The notes: generated by a model from the letters alone, not told the origin. DNA of 64,000 bases from Spirosoma profusum (GCF_014699005.1 NZ_JACWZY010000001.1:124001-188000), one strand, 5' to 3'; shown: positions 40,332 to 48,400, counted from the first letter of the stretch. Numbers and translations: made by a program.

Positions 40332-41246
40332 TTACTTCAGATATTTCTCGATAGTTTGCTTGATAAGCTGGCGGCTCGTGGCTGAGTTGTAGGGGCCTTT
40401 CTGAGCTGTGGCGGCCAGTTCATCTATTTCTCGACCCATTACTTGCCCTTTTACCTGGCCCTTAATACCTACGGCTTCGCGGTTGGCCAACACCTCATTC
40501 CATACGGCGCGAACGTCGGCCCAGTAAGCGCGATTTTTGGCCCACCAGTCTTTAGCGGCCTGACATTTTTTCTCATCCGTCCGCTTGTATGTATTAATCC
40601 CTTTTTCAGAAGCCAGCAGTTGGTCGCCCGCTTCCGAACGTATCACTTTATCGTTATCCTGTTCATGCACGTAGCCATCAGGACGAATTTCGTGGTGATT
40701 GGTCCGACGCATTACGTTGTAATCAGTACGTTTGGTGTACTCGCGACGAGGTAGGGGAGCGTCAACCGTACTTTCCCAATAATGACGCCCATCAGCATGA
40801 ATCCAGGTGGCTGTTCCATCGTAGCGTGGGCTGTCGTCTACTTCAAACACTTTCTGTGTCCATTGGCCTTTTACCTGCGCTGGGGTCAGCTTTTGGAGTT
40901 TCCAGGAAGCATTTTGGTCGAATTTGAGCACGTTCGTGTTCTGAAAAAGCCAGTCTTCACGCCAGTGTTTAACAATCATCGAATCGCTGACAACCAGTAA
41001 GTGCTGAATCACAATTTTGGTTGGCGACTCTTCTTCCACAAACACCAACTCGGTGCCTTTGGCCGTGTAGCGATCTTTAAACGCGTAGGACTTTTCGGGA
41101 GCAAATGTTTCGGCGTAGAGGAAGTTTACATCGTGGCAACCGCACTGCCCTTTAATAGCGGCTACGTCTTCAGCTTTAGGCGATGACTGGGCCATAAGCC
41201 CCTGAGCTGTAATTGAAAGAGCAATACACAATACAGGCAAACGCAT
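40332..41246 (-). CDS. DUF6607 family exported protein
   Basis: A 304-aa protein with a signal peptide (MRLPVLCIALSITAQGLMAQ). A CGCHDVNF motif (residues 34-42) and characteristic Trp/His-rich blocks follow (KHWREDWLFQN, TATWIHADGRHYWEST, NVMRRTNHHEIRPDGYVHEQDNDK). The pattern fits DUF6607, a Bacteroidota family often found next to TonB receptors. No activity is known. It is divergent from the heme-type TonB receptor, and both genes have the same TACGTTTG element at mirrored positions. It is therefore probably part of the same iron/heme regulon. Confidence 0.8.
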   Translation of the reverse strand: MRLPVLCIALSITAQGLMAQSSPKAEDVAAIKGQCGCHDVNFLYAETFAPEKSYAFKDRYTAKGTELVFVEEESPTKIVIQHLLVVSDSMIVKHWREDWLFQNTNVLKFDQNASWKLQKLTPAQVKGQWTQKVFEVDDSPRYDGTATWIHADGRHYWESTVDAPLPRREYTKRTDYNVMRRTNHHEIRPDGYVHEQDNDKVIRSEAGDQLLASEKGINTYKRTDEKKCQAAKDWWAKNRAYWADVRAVWNEVLANREAVGIKGQVKGQVMGREIDELAATAQKGPYNSATSRQLIKQTIEKYLK

Positions 41247-41283
41247 GATAAATAGGGTATTACGTAAGAAGTGAATAATGCTA

Positions 41284-41363
41284 CAAACGTAATTCTTATT
41301 AAGACTTTTTACAAATAAATTTTTGTATTTGTTTGTAACGAGTCTAAATAACGACTACGTTTG
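41284..41363. promoter_or_regulatory. Mirror-image divergent promoters of the heme/metal locus
   Basis: On the plus strand TTTG (41332-41335), 20 bp, TACGTTTG (41356-41363) faces the TonB receptor gene. On the minus strand TTTG (41312-41315), 20 bp, TACGTTTG (41284-41291) faces DUF6607. Both match the TTTG/TAnnTTTG Bacteroidota promoter with the same spacer. Between them lies the inverted repeat ACAAATA-N8-TATTTGT (41311-41332), overlapping both -33 boxes and well placed for a shared repressor. Confidence 0.75.
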
Positions 41364-41429
41364 CAGCGCCGAAGAACCGATTCATAGGAGTAGCAAGGTC
41401 GGTTGGAGGTAACGCTAACACCATTCTCA

Positions 41430-43517
41430 ATGCCACTAGGTTTATTTCTTTGCCTGACACTCCTCCAGCCATCGCCCACCGATACGTTGAAAACACGTGC
41501 GCTGGACGAGGTTGTTGTTACGGCAACACGTAATGAGCGACCCATGGGAGCCCTGCCGTTACCCGTAACGGTTATCGGTGCGAAACAGATTCAGCAAATG
41601 GGCAGCTTGCGTCTGAACGACGTATTACGCGAACAAACTGGTCTGTCTATCGTAACCGATCATGGACAAGGGCTTCAGGTACAGGGATTTGGCCCTGATT
41701 ATACACTCATTCTGATTGATGGTGAACCCGTTGTAGGCCGTACTGCCGGTACACTTGATCTGACCCGGCTGGCCGTCGGCAACATTAAGCAGATCGAGAT
41801 TGTCAAAGGTCCATCGTCGAGTTTGTATGGCTCTGAAGCGCTGGCTGGTGTCGTAAATATCATCACGCAAGCGCCTACAATAACGCGGGGCAGCGTATCG
41901 GCGCGGTACGGAGCCAATCAAACCAGCGATCTTTCGGCGGATGTAAGTCGGCAATGGGTGGTGGGGAAATCGGGAAAATTGGGTCTTTATGCTTTTGGTG
42001 ACCGTTACCAGTCGGCAGGTTATTCGCTGTCGCCCGAAACGGGTAGCCAGACCGTAGCACCCTTTACGAATTATACCGGAAGTGGGCGCTTGACGTACGC
42101 GTTCTCACCCAAATTGAAACTCTCTATTTCGGGGCGATATTTTAATGAAAATCAAACAAATGACTTTCTGGTTAACTCAACGTTACGTGTGTCGGGACCG
42201 GGTTCCGTGCAGGATTATAACCTGAATCCGGTGCTGACGCATCAGGTAACTGACAGATGGAAACTCATTTACCGATTCTACAGAACTGGCTATTATACGA
42301 GTACCGATCTGCGTTACGCCGATACGCGTCAGGAGTACGATGCCAGCTTTTTCCGGCAAACGTTTAACCGTCCGGAAGTAGTAACTGAACGGATGTTCAA
42401 TCAGAAGAATATCCTGACTATTGGCGCTGGCTTCATCGGTGAAAACGTAGAAGCGACGCGCTATACCGAGCGAAAACAGTTCAATACTACGTATGGATTT
42501 GCACAGTACGAGTGGATGCCGACGCTACGTTGGACAGTGATTGCTGGTGGTCGTTACGATGCGCACAGTCAGTACGCCAGTCAGTTTAGCCCGAAATTAT
42601 CCGCGCGCTATGCCCTGAGCCAGTCGGTGGCGCTACGTGGGAGTGTCGGCGTTGGGTTCAAAGCGCCAGATTTTCGTCAGCTATATCTGAATTTTGACAA
42701 TGCCGTAGCGGGTTACAGTGTGTTTGGAACGCAGGAAGCCGCTGCCGGAATTGCCCGACTAACGCAGCAGGGCCAGATTGCCGAGATTGTCCTCAATCCC
42801 GCTCGGCTGGCTACGATTCAGGCCGAACGTTCAATAGCTTTTAATCTGGGAGCCCAGTTCAAATCGACGCAAGTTCCGGTAACGGCCAGTCTGAACATCT
42901 TCCGAAACGACATCCGCGACTTGATTGATACACAAGTTATTGCCCGGAAAACGAACGGTCAGAACGTATTTAGTTATAACAATCTGAGTCGGGTTTACAC
43001 GCAGGGTGCTGAACTGGAAAGCAGTTGGCGCTGGACATTTGGCACTGGTTTGCTGACGCTGAGCAGTGGTTACCAATTCCTGCTCGCCAAAGACAAATCG
43101 GTCGAAGCCAATATTGATGCCGGAAAAGTGTATCGCCGAAATCCGACGACACTAGTGAGCGAAGAAGTGAAGCCGTCGCAGTACGGTGGATTGTTCAATC
43201 GCTCGCGGAACATGGCCAATCTCAAACTCTTTTATGAACAACCCAAATCAGGTTTTTCGGCTTCGCTACGTGGTATTTACCGAGGACGATACGGTTTCGG
43301 TGACCGCGACGGAAATCTGATTTTAGATTCTGATAGTGAATACGTCAACGGCTACGTAACATACAACGTATCGGCAGCCAAAACGTGGAAAGTCCTGACA
43401 TTACAGGCTGGTATCGACAACTTCACAAACTACACCGATCCACAATATATCCCCAATCTAGCGGGCCGCTTGTGGTATGCATCGATACGTTGGGCATGGT
43501 CGGCCAAACAGATTTAA
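41430..43517 (+). CDS. TonB-dependent receptor, heme/siderophore type
   Basis: A 695-aa outer-membrane receptor. Signal peptide residues 1-18 are followed by the TonB box-like ALDEVVVTATRNERPMGALP and the plug domain (about residues 35-150: VTVIGAKQIQQMGSLRLNDVL, LILIDGEPVVGRTAGTLDL, IEIVKGPSSSLYGSEALAGVVNIIT). A 22-strand barrel ends in WYASIRWAWSAKQI. There is no carboxypeptidase-like N-domain, so it belongs to the HmuR/BtuB-like rather than the SusC group. Downstream HmuY strongly suggests heme uptake. The ATG is preferred to an upstream TTG. It is the first gene of a five-gene cluster. Confidence 0.92.
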   Translation: MPLGLFLCLTLLQPSPTDTLKTRALDEVVVTATRNERPMGALPLPVTVIGAKQIQQMGSLRLNDVLREQTGLSIVTDHGQGLQVQGFGPDYTLILIDGEPVVGRTAGTLDLTRLAVGNIKQIEIVKGPSSSLYGSEALAGVVNIITQAPTITRGSVSARYGANQTSDLSADVSRQWVVGKSGKLGLYAFGDRYQSAGYSLSPETGSQTVAPFTNYTGSGRLTYAFSPKLKLSISGRYFNENQTNDFLVNSTLRVSGPGSVQDYNLNPVLTHQVTDRWKLIYRFYRTGYYTSTDLRYADTRQEYDASFFRQTFNRPEVVTERMFNQKNILTIGAGFIGENVEATRYTERKQFNTTYGFAQYEWMPTLRWTVIAGGRYDAHSQYASQFSPKLSARYALSQSVALRGSVGVGFKAPDFRQLYLNFDNAVAGYSVFGTQEAAAGIARLTQQGQIAEIVLNPARLATIQAERSIAFNLGAQFKSTQVPVTASLNIFRNDIRDLIDTQVIARKTNGQNVFSYNNLSRVYTQGAELESSWRWTFGTGLLTLSSGYQFLLAKDKSVEANIDAGKVYRRNPTTLVSEEVKPSQYGGLFNRSRNMANLKLFYEQPKSGFSASLRGIYRGRYGFGDRDGNLILDSDSEYVNGYVTYNVSAAKTWKVLTLQAGIDNFTNYTDPQYIPNLAGRLWYASIRWAWSAKQI

Positions 43518-43533
43518 CCAATCAAACCATTTC

Positions 43534-44238
43534 ATGAAACGAACTCATTTTCTATTCACACTGCTTTTTCTGGCTCCCTGTCTGGCACAGGCGCATGGCT
43601 ACTGGATCGAACTGAAAGGTTCTGGCAAAGTCAATGAGCCGGTTCAGGTGCAGTTGTTTTTTGGCGAGTATTCGCATGGGCTGCGCGAAAAGGGCGCTAC
43701 GTTAGGCAAAATGTCTGACATAAGCGTGTTTGTCCGGGACGCCGACGGCAATCAGACGCCGGTCGTTATGACCCAGACGGATACCCACTGGCAGGGTGAG
43801 TTTACACCGAAAAAAGACGGTTATTATCAGATACTGGGCCTCAACGATAAACGCGATGTGCAGGATTGGACCAAACGTGGGTTCGGAATTGTACGCCCGG
43901 TTCAGTATCTCCGGGCCGACTACGTAGTGGGAAATACCGAACGTAGTGCTACCGCACAAGTGCTCGACGTAGTGGCTAATCCGCAGGAAAACACGGTTGG
44001 ACTTCGGGTTTTTAAAGATAAGAAAGCGTACGCCAATACGTCGGTGAGGATAGTAAATCCAGACGGATGGGAGAGGGTTTGCGATACCAATGAGCAGGGC
44101 CGCGCCAGTTTCGTTCCTAATAAAAAGGGGCTCTACGTTGTCGAACTGGAATGGATTGATAAAACACCTGGTACGTTCAATAATAAGCCATACGACACTA
44201 TCCGGCATCGCTGCGACGTAACATTTGTGGTTGATTAA
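43534..44238 (+). CDS. DUF4198 (NikM-like) periplasmic protein
   Basis: A 234-aa exported protein (signal MKRTHFLFTLLFLAPCLAQA, mature start HGYWIE). It has the DUF4198 pattern: AHGYWIELKG, GEYSHGLREKG, a HWQGEFTPKKDGYYQILG strand pair, and a C-terminal Ig-like domain with VCDTNEQGRASFVPNKKGLYVVE. The mature N-terminal His-Gly is typical of the family, which is linked to nickel/cobalt uptake in some bacteria and to TonB receptors in others. It starts 16 bp after the receptor gene, so the two are an operon. It may handle the metal or heme released by the receptor; this is inference. Confidence 0.82.
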   Translation: MKRTHFLFTLLFLAPCLAQAHGYWIELKGSGKVNEPVQVQLFFGEYSHGLREKGATLGKMSDISVFVRDADGNQTPVVMTQTDTHWQGEFTPKKDGYYQILGLNDKRDVQDWTKRGFGIVRPVQYLRADYVVGNTERSATAQVLDVVANPQENTVGLRVFKDKKAYANTSVRIVNPDGWERVCDTNEQGRASFVPNKKGLYVVELEWIDKTPGTFNNKPYDTIRHRCDVTFVVD

Positions 44239-44267
44239 GGGACGTAGTGGCAAAAACCAGAAACTGT

Positions 44268-44627
44268 ATGAAATGCCAATGTCATTTGTTAGCCGATTCT
44301 GTCAGCGGACGTATTGTACTCTATGGAGATGCTACGTCTAACAGCTCTGACGAGTCTGACAGTCACAACATTTCGCTACAGTTTAATAACATTTCGCAAT
44401 GGCTTTGCTATGAGGATTTTCTGGCGTTGGAATGGAATGTTCGGAGTATCGACACGGTCGCTTATTTTGATGCTTACCCTTACGAAGAACGTATTCATCT
44501 GAGTACACCGTTAAGTTCGTTAAGCTTCAGTTTTCGGCCTCATGAATTAATTGAATTGCGAAAATTGCTCAGTAAAGCAGTGTCGCGACTTCACTGGATT
44601 GAGATGCTGCGGAAAGCTCAGAATTAA
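44268..44627 (+). CDS. Small Cys-containing protein in the heme operon, unrecognised
   Basis: A 119-aa protein starting MKCQCHLLADSVSGR (CxC followed by His); a GTG seven codons upstream is an alternative start. There is no signal peptide or membrane helix, so it should be cytosolic. The C-terminal half (HLSTPLSSLSFSFRPHELIELRKLLSKAVSRL...) resembles the end of the protein at 46235-46591 (LTLCEIVHLRELLSGARLML), suggesting distant paralogues flanking the HmuY-ferritin region. Gene spacing of 29 bp upstream and 12 bp downstream places it in the operon. It could be an iron or heme-responsive cytosolic factor. No family is named with confidence. Confidence 0.6.
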   Translation: MKCQCHLLADSVSGRIVLYGDATSNSSDESDSHNISLQFNNISQWLCYEDFLALEWNVRSIDTVAYFDAYPYEERIHLSTPLSSLSFSFRPHELIELRKLLSKAVSRLHWIEMLRKAQN

Positions 44628-44639
44628 GACGAATGAAGT

Positions 44640-44846
44640 ATGGCTGTGCTTGTCTTTCGAACCAATATAAACACCGACGAGCGGGTCCATCGTGCAGCTT
44701 GTCGTTTATGCAAGCTTCGAGGAATCTGCCGCTGGAGTATTGACCTTGAAGACTGTGTACTACGTATCGAAGCTGAGTCATTAACCGAAGCCGACGTCAT
44801 CCGATTACTGACAAAAGCAGGCCTGGAATGCAACGTACTGAATTAA
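44640..44846 (+). CDS. Heavy-metal-associated-like small protein lacking CxxC
   Basis: A 68-aa protein with the beta-alpha-beta-beta-alpha-beta pattern of HMA (Atx1-like) domains: VLVFRTNI, an alpha helix (RVHRAACRLCKL), RWSIDLEDCVLRIEAE, a helix (EADVIRLLTKAG) and a final strand (ECNVLN). Where copper chaperones have MxCxxC it has NTDERVH, so the metal site is missing. A CRLC pair lies in the first helix instead, and two more Cys follow. It sits between the small Cys protein and HmuY in the operon. It may be a structural or protein-interaction relative, or may bind metal in another way. Confidence 0.6.
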   Translation: MAVLVFRTNINTDERVHRAACRLCKLRGICRWSIDLEDCVLRIEAESLTEADVIRLLTKAGLECNVLN

Positions 44847-44889
44847 GAATACAATTACCTAACAATCACAATTACTGACTAATACGATT

Positions 44890-45522
44890 ATGCGTGTCAA
44901 TCAAATTCTGCTGACCGTTTGTATCAGCACCGCATTTTTTGCCTGTAAAAAAGAAGATAATCCTGTAGTAGTTGCACCGCCCACGGCTGTCACGGTAAAC
45001 AGTTTGGCCGCTAACCCGACCAGTGTTTCATCTGTCAGTGGGCAACAGCCGATTGCAGCGACGGGTAAATTTACCCTGTTCAGTTTCAAAGATGGCAAGC
45101 AGGTTGCCAACACCGATTCGGCGACTAATAAATGGGACATTGGTTTCCGATCAACGACCATCATTATCAACGGTGGCCCGCTACGTAGCGGGCAGGGGGG
45201 AGCCTACACCCATACTGGTACGTTCGATGCACTGACGGCGGTACCTACTTCTGCTTCATTCGCGCAGGATCAGAGTGCTACATCGCTAGCTATTACGGCG
45301 GCAGCGGGACAGGGTTGGTATAACTACAATCAGGCGACTAACATTATTTCGCCCATTCCCGGAAAAGTGTTCGTGATACGTACCGGCGATGGCAAGTATG
45401 CAAAAATGGAAATTCTGAGCTACTACCAGGGCGCTCCGGCTAATCCTGATGCTACCAGTGCCGCCCGTTATTATACGTTTCGGTATCTGTATCAGCCAGA
45501 TGGAAGTCAGAATCTGAAATAA
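44890..45522 (+). CDS. HmuY family heme-binding lipoprotein
   Basis: A 210-aa lipoprotein (signal MRVNQILLTVCISTAFFAC, lipobox Cys19 followed by KKED). HmuY-like blocks are clear: FTLFSFKDGKQVANTDSATN-type strand, KWDIGFRSTTIIINGG, a GWYNYN segment, and the C-terminal YAKMEILSYYQG with YYTFRYLYQPDGS. HmuY proteins sit on the outer leaflet, take heme from host or environmental hemoproteins and pass it to the TonB receptor HmuR. Its position as last gene of the receptor operon supports that pairing. A terminator follows 21 bp after the stop. Confidence 0.85.
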   Translation: MRVNQILLTVCISTAFFACKKEDNPVVVAPPTAVTVNSLAANPTSVSSVSGQQPIAATGKFTLFSFKDGKQVANTDSATNKWDIGFRSTTIIINGGPLRSGQGGAYTHTGTFDALTAVPTSASFAQDQSATSLAITAAAGQGWYNYNQATNIISPIPGKVFVIRTGDGKYAKMEILSYYQGAPANPDATSAARYYTFRYLYQPDGSQNLK

Positions 45523-45543
45523 CTATTCCGATTCCCCGAACAA

Positions 45544-45572
45544 AAAAAGGCATCCAGTTCGGATGCCTTTTT
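45544..45572. terminator. Bidirectional terminator between HmuY and ferritin genes
   Basis: AAAAAGGCATCC (45544-45555) pairs exactly with GGATGCCTTTTT (45561-45572) around a 5-nt loop. The A and T tails allow termination of both convergent genes. Confidence 0.92.
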
Positions 45573-45591
45573 GCGCTTTATCATAGGTTGG

Positions 45592-46122
45592 TTATTCGAA
45601 AACGTTGTCCTCGTACGTAACGCTGGACAATTTTTTATCAAGGTAGTACACCTGGTCAGCTGGAATCTGGTCGATCAGATCGAGGCAGCGACGCGCGATG
45701 TATTCTTCTTCCATTTGTTCTTTAACGTACCACTTCAGCAGTTCTTCGGTGGCAAAATCGTTTTCGCGACGGCAGATAGCGATAATCCGGTTAATAGAAT
45801 CCGTTACGGCAATTTCCTGTTCCAGAACGGCTTCGAACACCGAACGTAGTGAATCATACTCCTGATTAACAGCGGGAATTTCGGGTGAATAGGCCGTTGC
45901 GCCCTGGTCGCAGAGGTAGTGGAAAAGCTTCATACCATGCTTCCGTTCTTCTTCCGATTGCTTGTAGAAGAAACCAGCGCTATAGTCGTAACCCATCCGG
46001 TCACACCAGCCAGCCATCGCCAGGTACTTCGATGAGGCCGTCAGTTCCATTTGTATCTGTTGGTTGAGAGCCAGCTCAACACTTTCTTTTATCGCGGTAC
46101 GTAGTCTTGCTAAATCTTTCAT
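45592..46122 (-). CDS. Ferritin (non-heme, FtnA-like)
   Basis: A 176-aa iron-storage protein. The four-helix bundle shows the di-iron ligands in the order expected for bacterial ferritins: Glu in QIQMELTASSKYLAMA, the EEERKHGMKLFHYL segment with Glu and His, then the Glu of VLEQEIAVTDSIN and the Gln/Glu of YVKEQMEEE. The start at 46122 (MKDLARLRTAIKESVEL) is preferred to one 16 codons upstream. It oxidises Fe2+ and stores ferric mineral. It converges on the heme uptake operon, which fits a local iron-handling region. Confidence 0.92.
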   Translation of the reverse strand: MKDLARLRTAIKESVELALNQQIQMELTASSKYLAMAGWCDRMGYDYSAGFFYKQSEEERKHGMKLFHYLCDQGATAYSPEIPAVNQEYDSLRSVFEAVLEQEIAVTDSINRIIAICRRENDFATEELLKWYVKEQMEEEYIARRCLDLIDQIPADQVYYLDKKLSSVTYEDNVFE

Positions 46123-46234
46123 GATGAATGTCCGTTTCCGGTGAGCTATTCGTATGACAAAACAACACAAAAAAACCGGTCGTTGTTACACAGCCGGTTG
46201 ATTCTCAGAAAATTTAGAAGAAGTCTATTTATGC

Positions 46235-46591
46235 CTATTCGGCCACCGTACAGCCACATTCCCGAAGCATCGAATTCAGTTCGAGCATGAGCCGGGCACC
46301 GCTGAGGAGTTCGCGTAAATGAACGATTTCGCAGAGTGTCAATACATAGCACCGTTCAGAGCGGGGAAGCGCCAGAATTTCAACGTCGTGTTCAGCCGCT
46401 GTGCTAAGTGCCATCTGACGAATATCGACCGTTTCGACCATCCGACGAAAGTGAGTAAAATCCCTCGCTGAAAACTGCGTGTGTGTATCCCAGAATTCGA
46501 GAATCAACCGATGAGTTGCATCACACTGATAAACAACACCTTTATCTGTTTTGAAGACTTCCTGATACGTTACGGGTATGTTACTGGTCAT
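46235..46591 (-). CDS. Small hypothetical protein with C-terminal CxC, next to ferritin
   Basis: A 118-aa soluble protein, beginning MTSNIPVTYQEVFKTDKG and ending MLRECGCTVAE. The middle (LILEFWDTHTQFSARDFTHF) and the C-terminal helix (LCEIVHLRELLSGARLMLEL) resemble the corresponding parts of the protein at 44268-44627. Both carry a CxC, at opposite ends. It has its own TATCTTTG promoter element 20 bp upstream and lies upstream of the ferritin gene on the same strand (112-bp gap). A role in iron or redox sensing is possible but unproven. No family is assigned. Confidence 0.6.
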   Translation of the reverse strand: MTSNIPVTYQEVFKTDKGVVYQCDATHRLILEFWDTHTQFSARDFTHFRRMVETVDIRQMALSTAAEHDVEILALPRSERCYVLTLCEIVHLRELLSGARLMLELNSMLRECGCTVAE

Positions 46592-46610
46592 GACTGCGAA
46601 AATGAACGTA

Positions 46611-46618
46611 CAAAGATA
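46611..46618 (-). promoter_or_regulatory. -7 promoter element (TATCTTTG)
   Basis: The minus strand reads TATCTTTG, a full TAnnTTTG match, 19 bp upstream of the ATG of the small CxC protein. Confidence 0.6.
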
Positions 46619-46668
46619 GAGCGCTTTCGTTAATTAAGATTATTTCTAAACAGTATTTTTAGCACATT

Positions 46669-48042
46669 TTAACGAACGGTCGTTTTCGTAGGTTTATTGG
46701 TTGCCAGCGGCAAGTAGAGCCAGCCCGTTTGCCCATTCGTATTACGTACCAGTTGATACGTATTGGTTTGCGCCAGTACATCGATGGCGGCCCCCGCAGG
46801 CAGCGTATTCATGACCGATGCCTGCGTATCGGCCGCATCCAACAAGTTGCCTGATGCAGCTAACGTAAGCCGACGTAACGGGCGATTAGTAACTTCGGTA
46901 GTACTACCTGCTACGTATCCAGTCAGCCCATCAGGAAGTTCAACCCGAAGCCAGGCCTCCGTACCGCCCACGATGGTCATGGGTGAAGATTTGGGTAAGT
47001 CACGTAGTATGAGTGCATCACCGTGAGGAGCCAAGCGAACCGGCGAACGAACCGCCGATATACGTACCGAATCGCCCAAACGCGATGGCGATAACATCAC
47101 CTGTTTGGCCGGACCACGACCGAGCCGGATATACGGTAAAGGGTCAGTAGCGCCGTCATTGAATCCATAAATACCAAAATGCAGATGTGGGCCGGTGGTA
47201 CGTGCATTACCGGTATTGCCCACAAAGCCGATGGTATCGCCAACCGATACGCGTTGCCCGTTCGTTACGTTCCAGCGGTCGAGGTGGGCGTAATAGAGCC
47301 GGATGTTACGTTCGTCGTCCGAAAGGAATGCTACGTTGCCGCCCAGACTATTCGTGCCAACGCCTGTGACAATACCATTTACCGATGCCACAGCAGGTGT
47401 TCCTTTGGGGGCAAAAATATCGACCCCTTCGTGCCGCCGACGACCACCATCACGGGAGGCACCAAAGAAACTGCTAATCTGGCGGCTGTCGCGCCCTTTT
47501 ACCGGAAAAGCCAGCGACGGTTCGCGGGTGATGGTAATGGTGTATTGGGCGTTACGTAGCAATTCGGGCTGAATACGGATCAGGTGCGTTTGCGTTTGGC
47601 GAGGTTCCCAAATCAGTACGTTCGTATCGGCTTTGGAAGCCGTAATCAAGTCCAGCCGATTTTTAGTATCGATAGAAAATACATCGATAAAAATCTGGGC
47701 GGTTTTTTGGCCCTGCGTTTCCACTTTCACCAGAAAACGGTCGCCTTTTTGCGCATCGAGCCGGTAACCCACAGCAAATGCTTTACTAGACGAAAAATAG
47801 CCACTTTCGCGGTAGGGAATTGTAATCTTAAGCGAGTCTCGAAGGGCGCGTTCACCTGCTGAAATCCAGTCGGTTCCTAAAGCTGTGCGATCGAGTTTGG
47901 CTTCCTTCAGCGATTGCCCGTATTGTTCGTGGGGCGATGAGGGGCGAAACAGATTCGAACCGGGGCCCACGCCCGTACAACCGCTAAACCAGGCCGCTAG
48001 TAAACCAATCGTAAGAAAACGGAGTGAGTTATTCAATACCAT
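46669..48042 (-). CDS. M23 (LytM) peptidase lipoprotein with SH3-like repeats
   Basis: A 457-aa envelope protein with a lipoprotein signal (MVLNNSLRFLTIGLLAAWFS, then GC). Residues 40-180 form a beta-rich N-domain. The M23 domain (about 185-310) has the zinc ligands His204 and Asp208 in HEGVD, and His286/His288 in GPHLHFG. Two SH3-like domains follow (about 335-450: VRLAPHGDALILRDLPKSSP, WLRVELPDGLTGYVAGSTT, and a second ending TGWLYLPLA). These enzymes cut peptide cross-links in peptidoglycan. All metal ligands are present, so it should be active. It is monocistronic. Confidence 0.9.
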   Translation of the reverse strand: MVLNNSLRFLTIGLLAAWFSGCTGVGPGSNLFRPSSPHEQYGQSLKEAKLDRTALGTDWISAGERALRDSLKITIPYRESGYFSSSKAFAVGYRLDAQKGDRFLVKVETQGQKTAQIFIDVFSIDTKNRLDLITASKADTNVLIWEPRQTQTHLIRIQPELLRNAQYTITITREPSLAFPVKGRDSRQISSFFGASRDGGRRRHEGVDIFAPKGTPAVASVNGIVTGVGTNSLGGNVAFLSDDERNIRLYYAHLDRWNVTNGQRVSVGDTIGFVGNTGNARTTGPHLHFGIYGFNDGATDPLPYIRLGRGPAKQVMLSPSRLGDSVRISAVRSPVRLAPHGDALILRDLPKSSPMTIVGGTEAWLRVELPDGLTGYVAGSTTEVTNRPLRRLTLAASGNLLDAADTQASVMNTLPAGAAIDVLAQTNTYQLVRNTNGQTGWLYLPLATNKPTKTTVR

Positions 48043-48129
48043 AGTTGTGCTATAGTCTTAAACGGCTTTTTGACTTATTTAATTCCATGTTGAGACGTTG
48101 AGCCGGGTAATACGTCTATAGAACGGCAC

Positions 48130-48167
48130 CTGGGCAATTTTGTGTCAGTAAAGCTAAAATTGCCCAG
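48130..48167. repeat. 12-bp perfect palindrome in a divergent gap
   Basis: CTGGGCAATTTT (48130-48141) pairs exactly with AAAATTGCCCAG (48156-48167) around 14 nt. It lies between the divergent M23 peptidase and small HTH-like genes and could be an operator or a small structured leader. Confidence 0.6.
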
Positions 48168-48196
48168 CAACGGCTGACCGTATAAAATTTGACGAT

Positions 48197-48388
48197 ATGA
48201 TTCGGAACATGGACAAATACATTGATGCAGAGAACGATTATCTCTACATCAGAGGACACCAAAAAGCAGAGGAAAAATTCGTGAAGAATCTGCTCGAAAA
48301 ATTAAACCTGACAACTGAGCAAATTGCCGATGTTGCGGGCGTATCTGCCGATTTTGTCAAGAAAGTTCAGCAGTCATTCAATCGCTAA
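48197..48388 (+). CDS. Small helical protein, possible HTH, unrecognised
   Basis: A 63-aa protein (MIRNMDKYIDAENDYLYIRG...). The C-terminal half (FVKNLLEKLNLTTEQIADVAGVSADFVKKVQ) looks like a helix-turn-helix and resembles the short C-terminal region found in Rpn/PD-(D/E)XK transposase-like proteins, where it follows the nuclease domain. No nuclease domain is present here, so this may be a free-standing small regulator or a remnant. A second ATG at 48212 is possible. It is convergent with the LytTR regulator gene, 12 bp apart. Whether it is expressed is unknown. Confidence 0.5.
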   Translation: MIRNMDKYIDAENDYLYIRGHQKAEEKFVKNLLEKLNLTTEQIADVAGVSADFVKKVQQSFNR

Positions 48389-48400
48389 ACGCTACGTTCC

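Noticed and set aside
44640-44846. Copper chaperone
   Set aside because: The MxCxxC metal loop is replaced by NTDER, so copper binding in the usual way is not possible.
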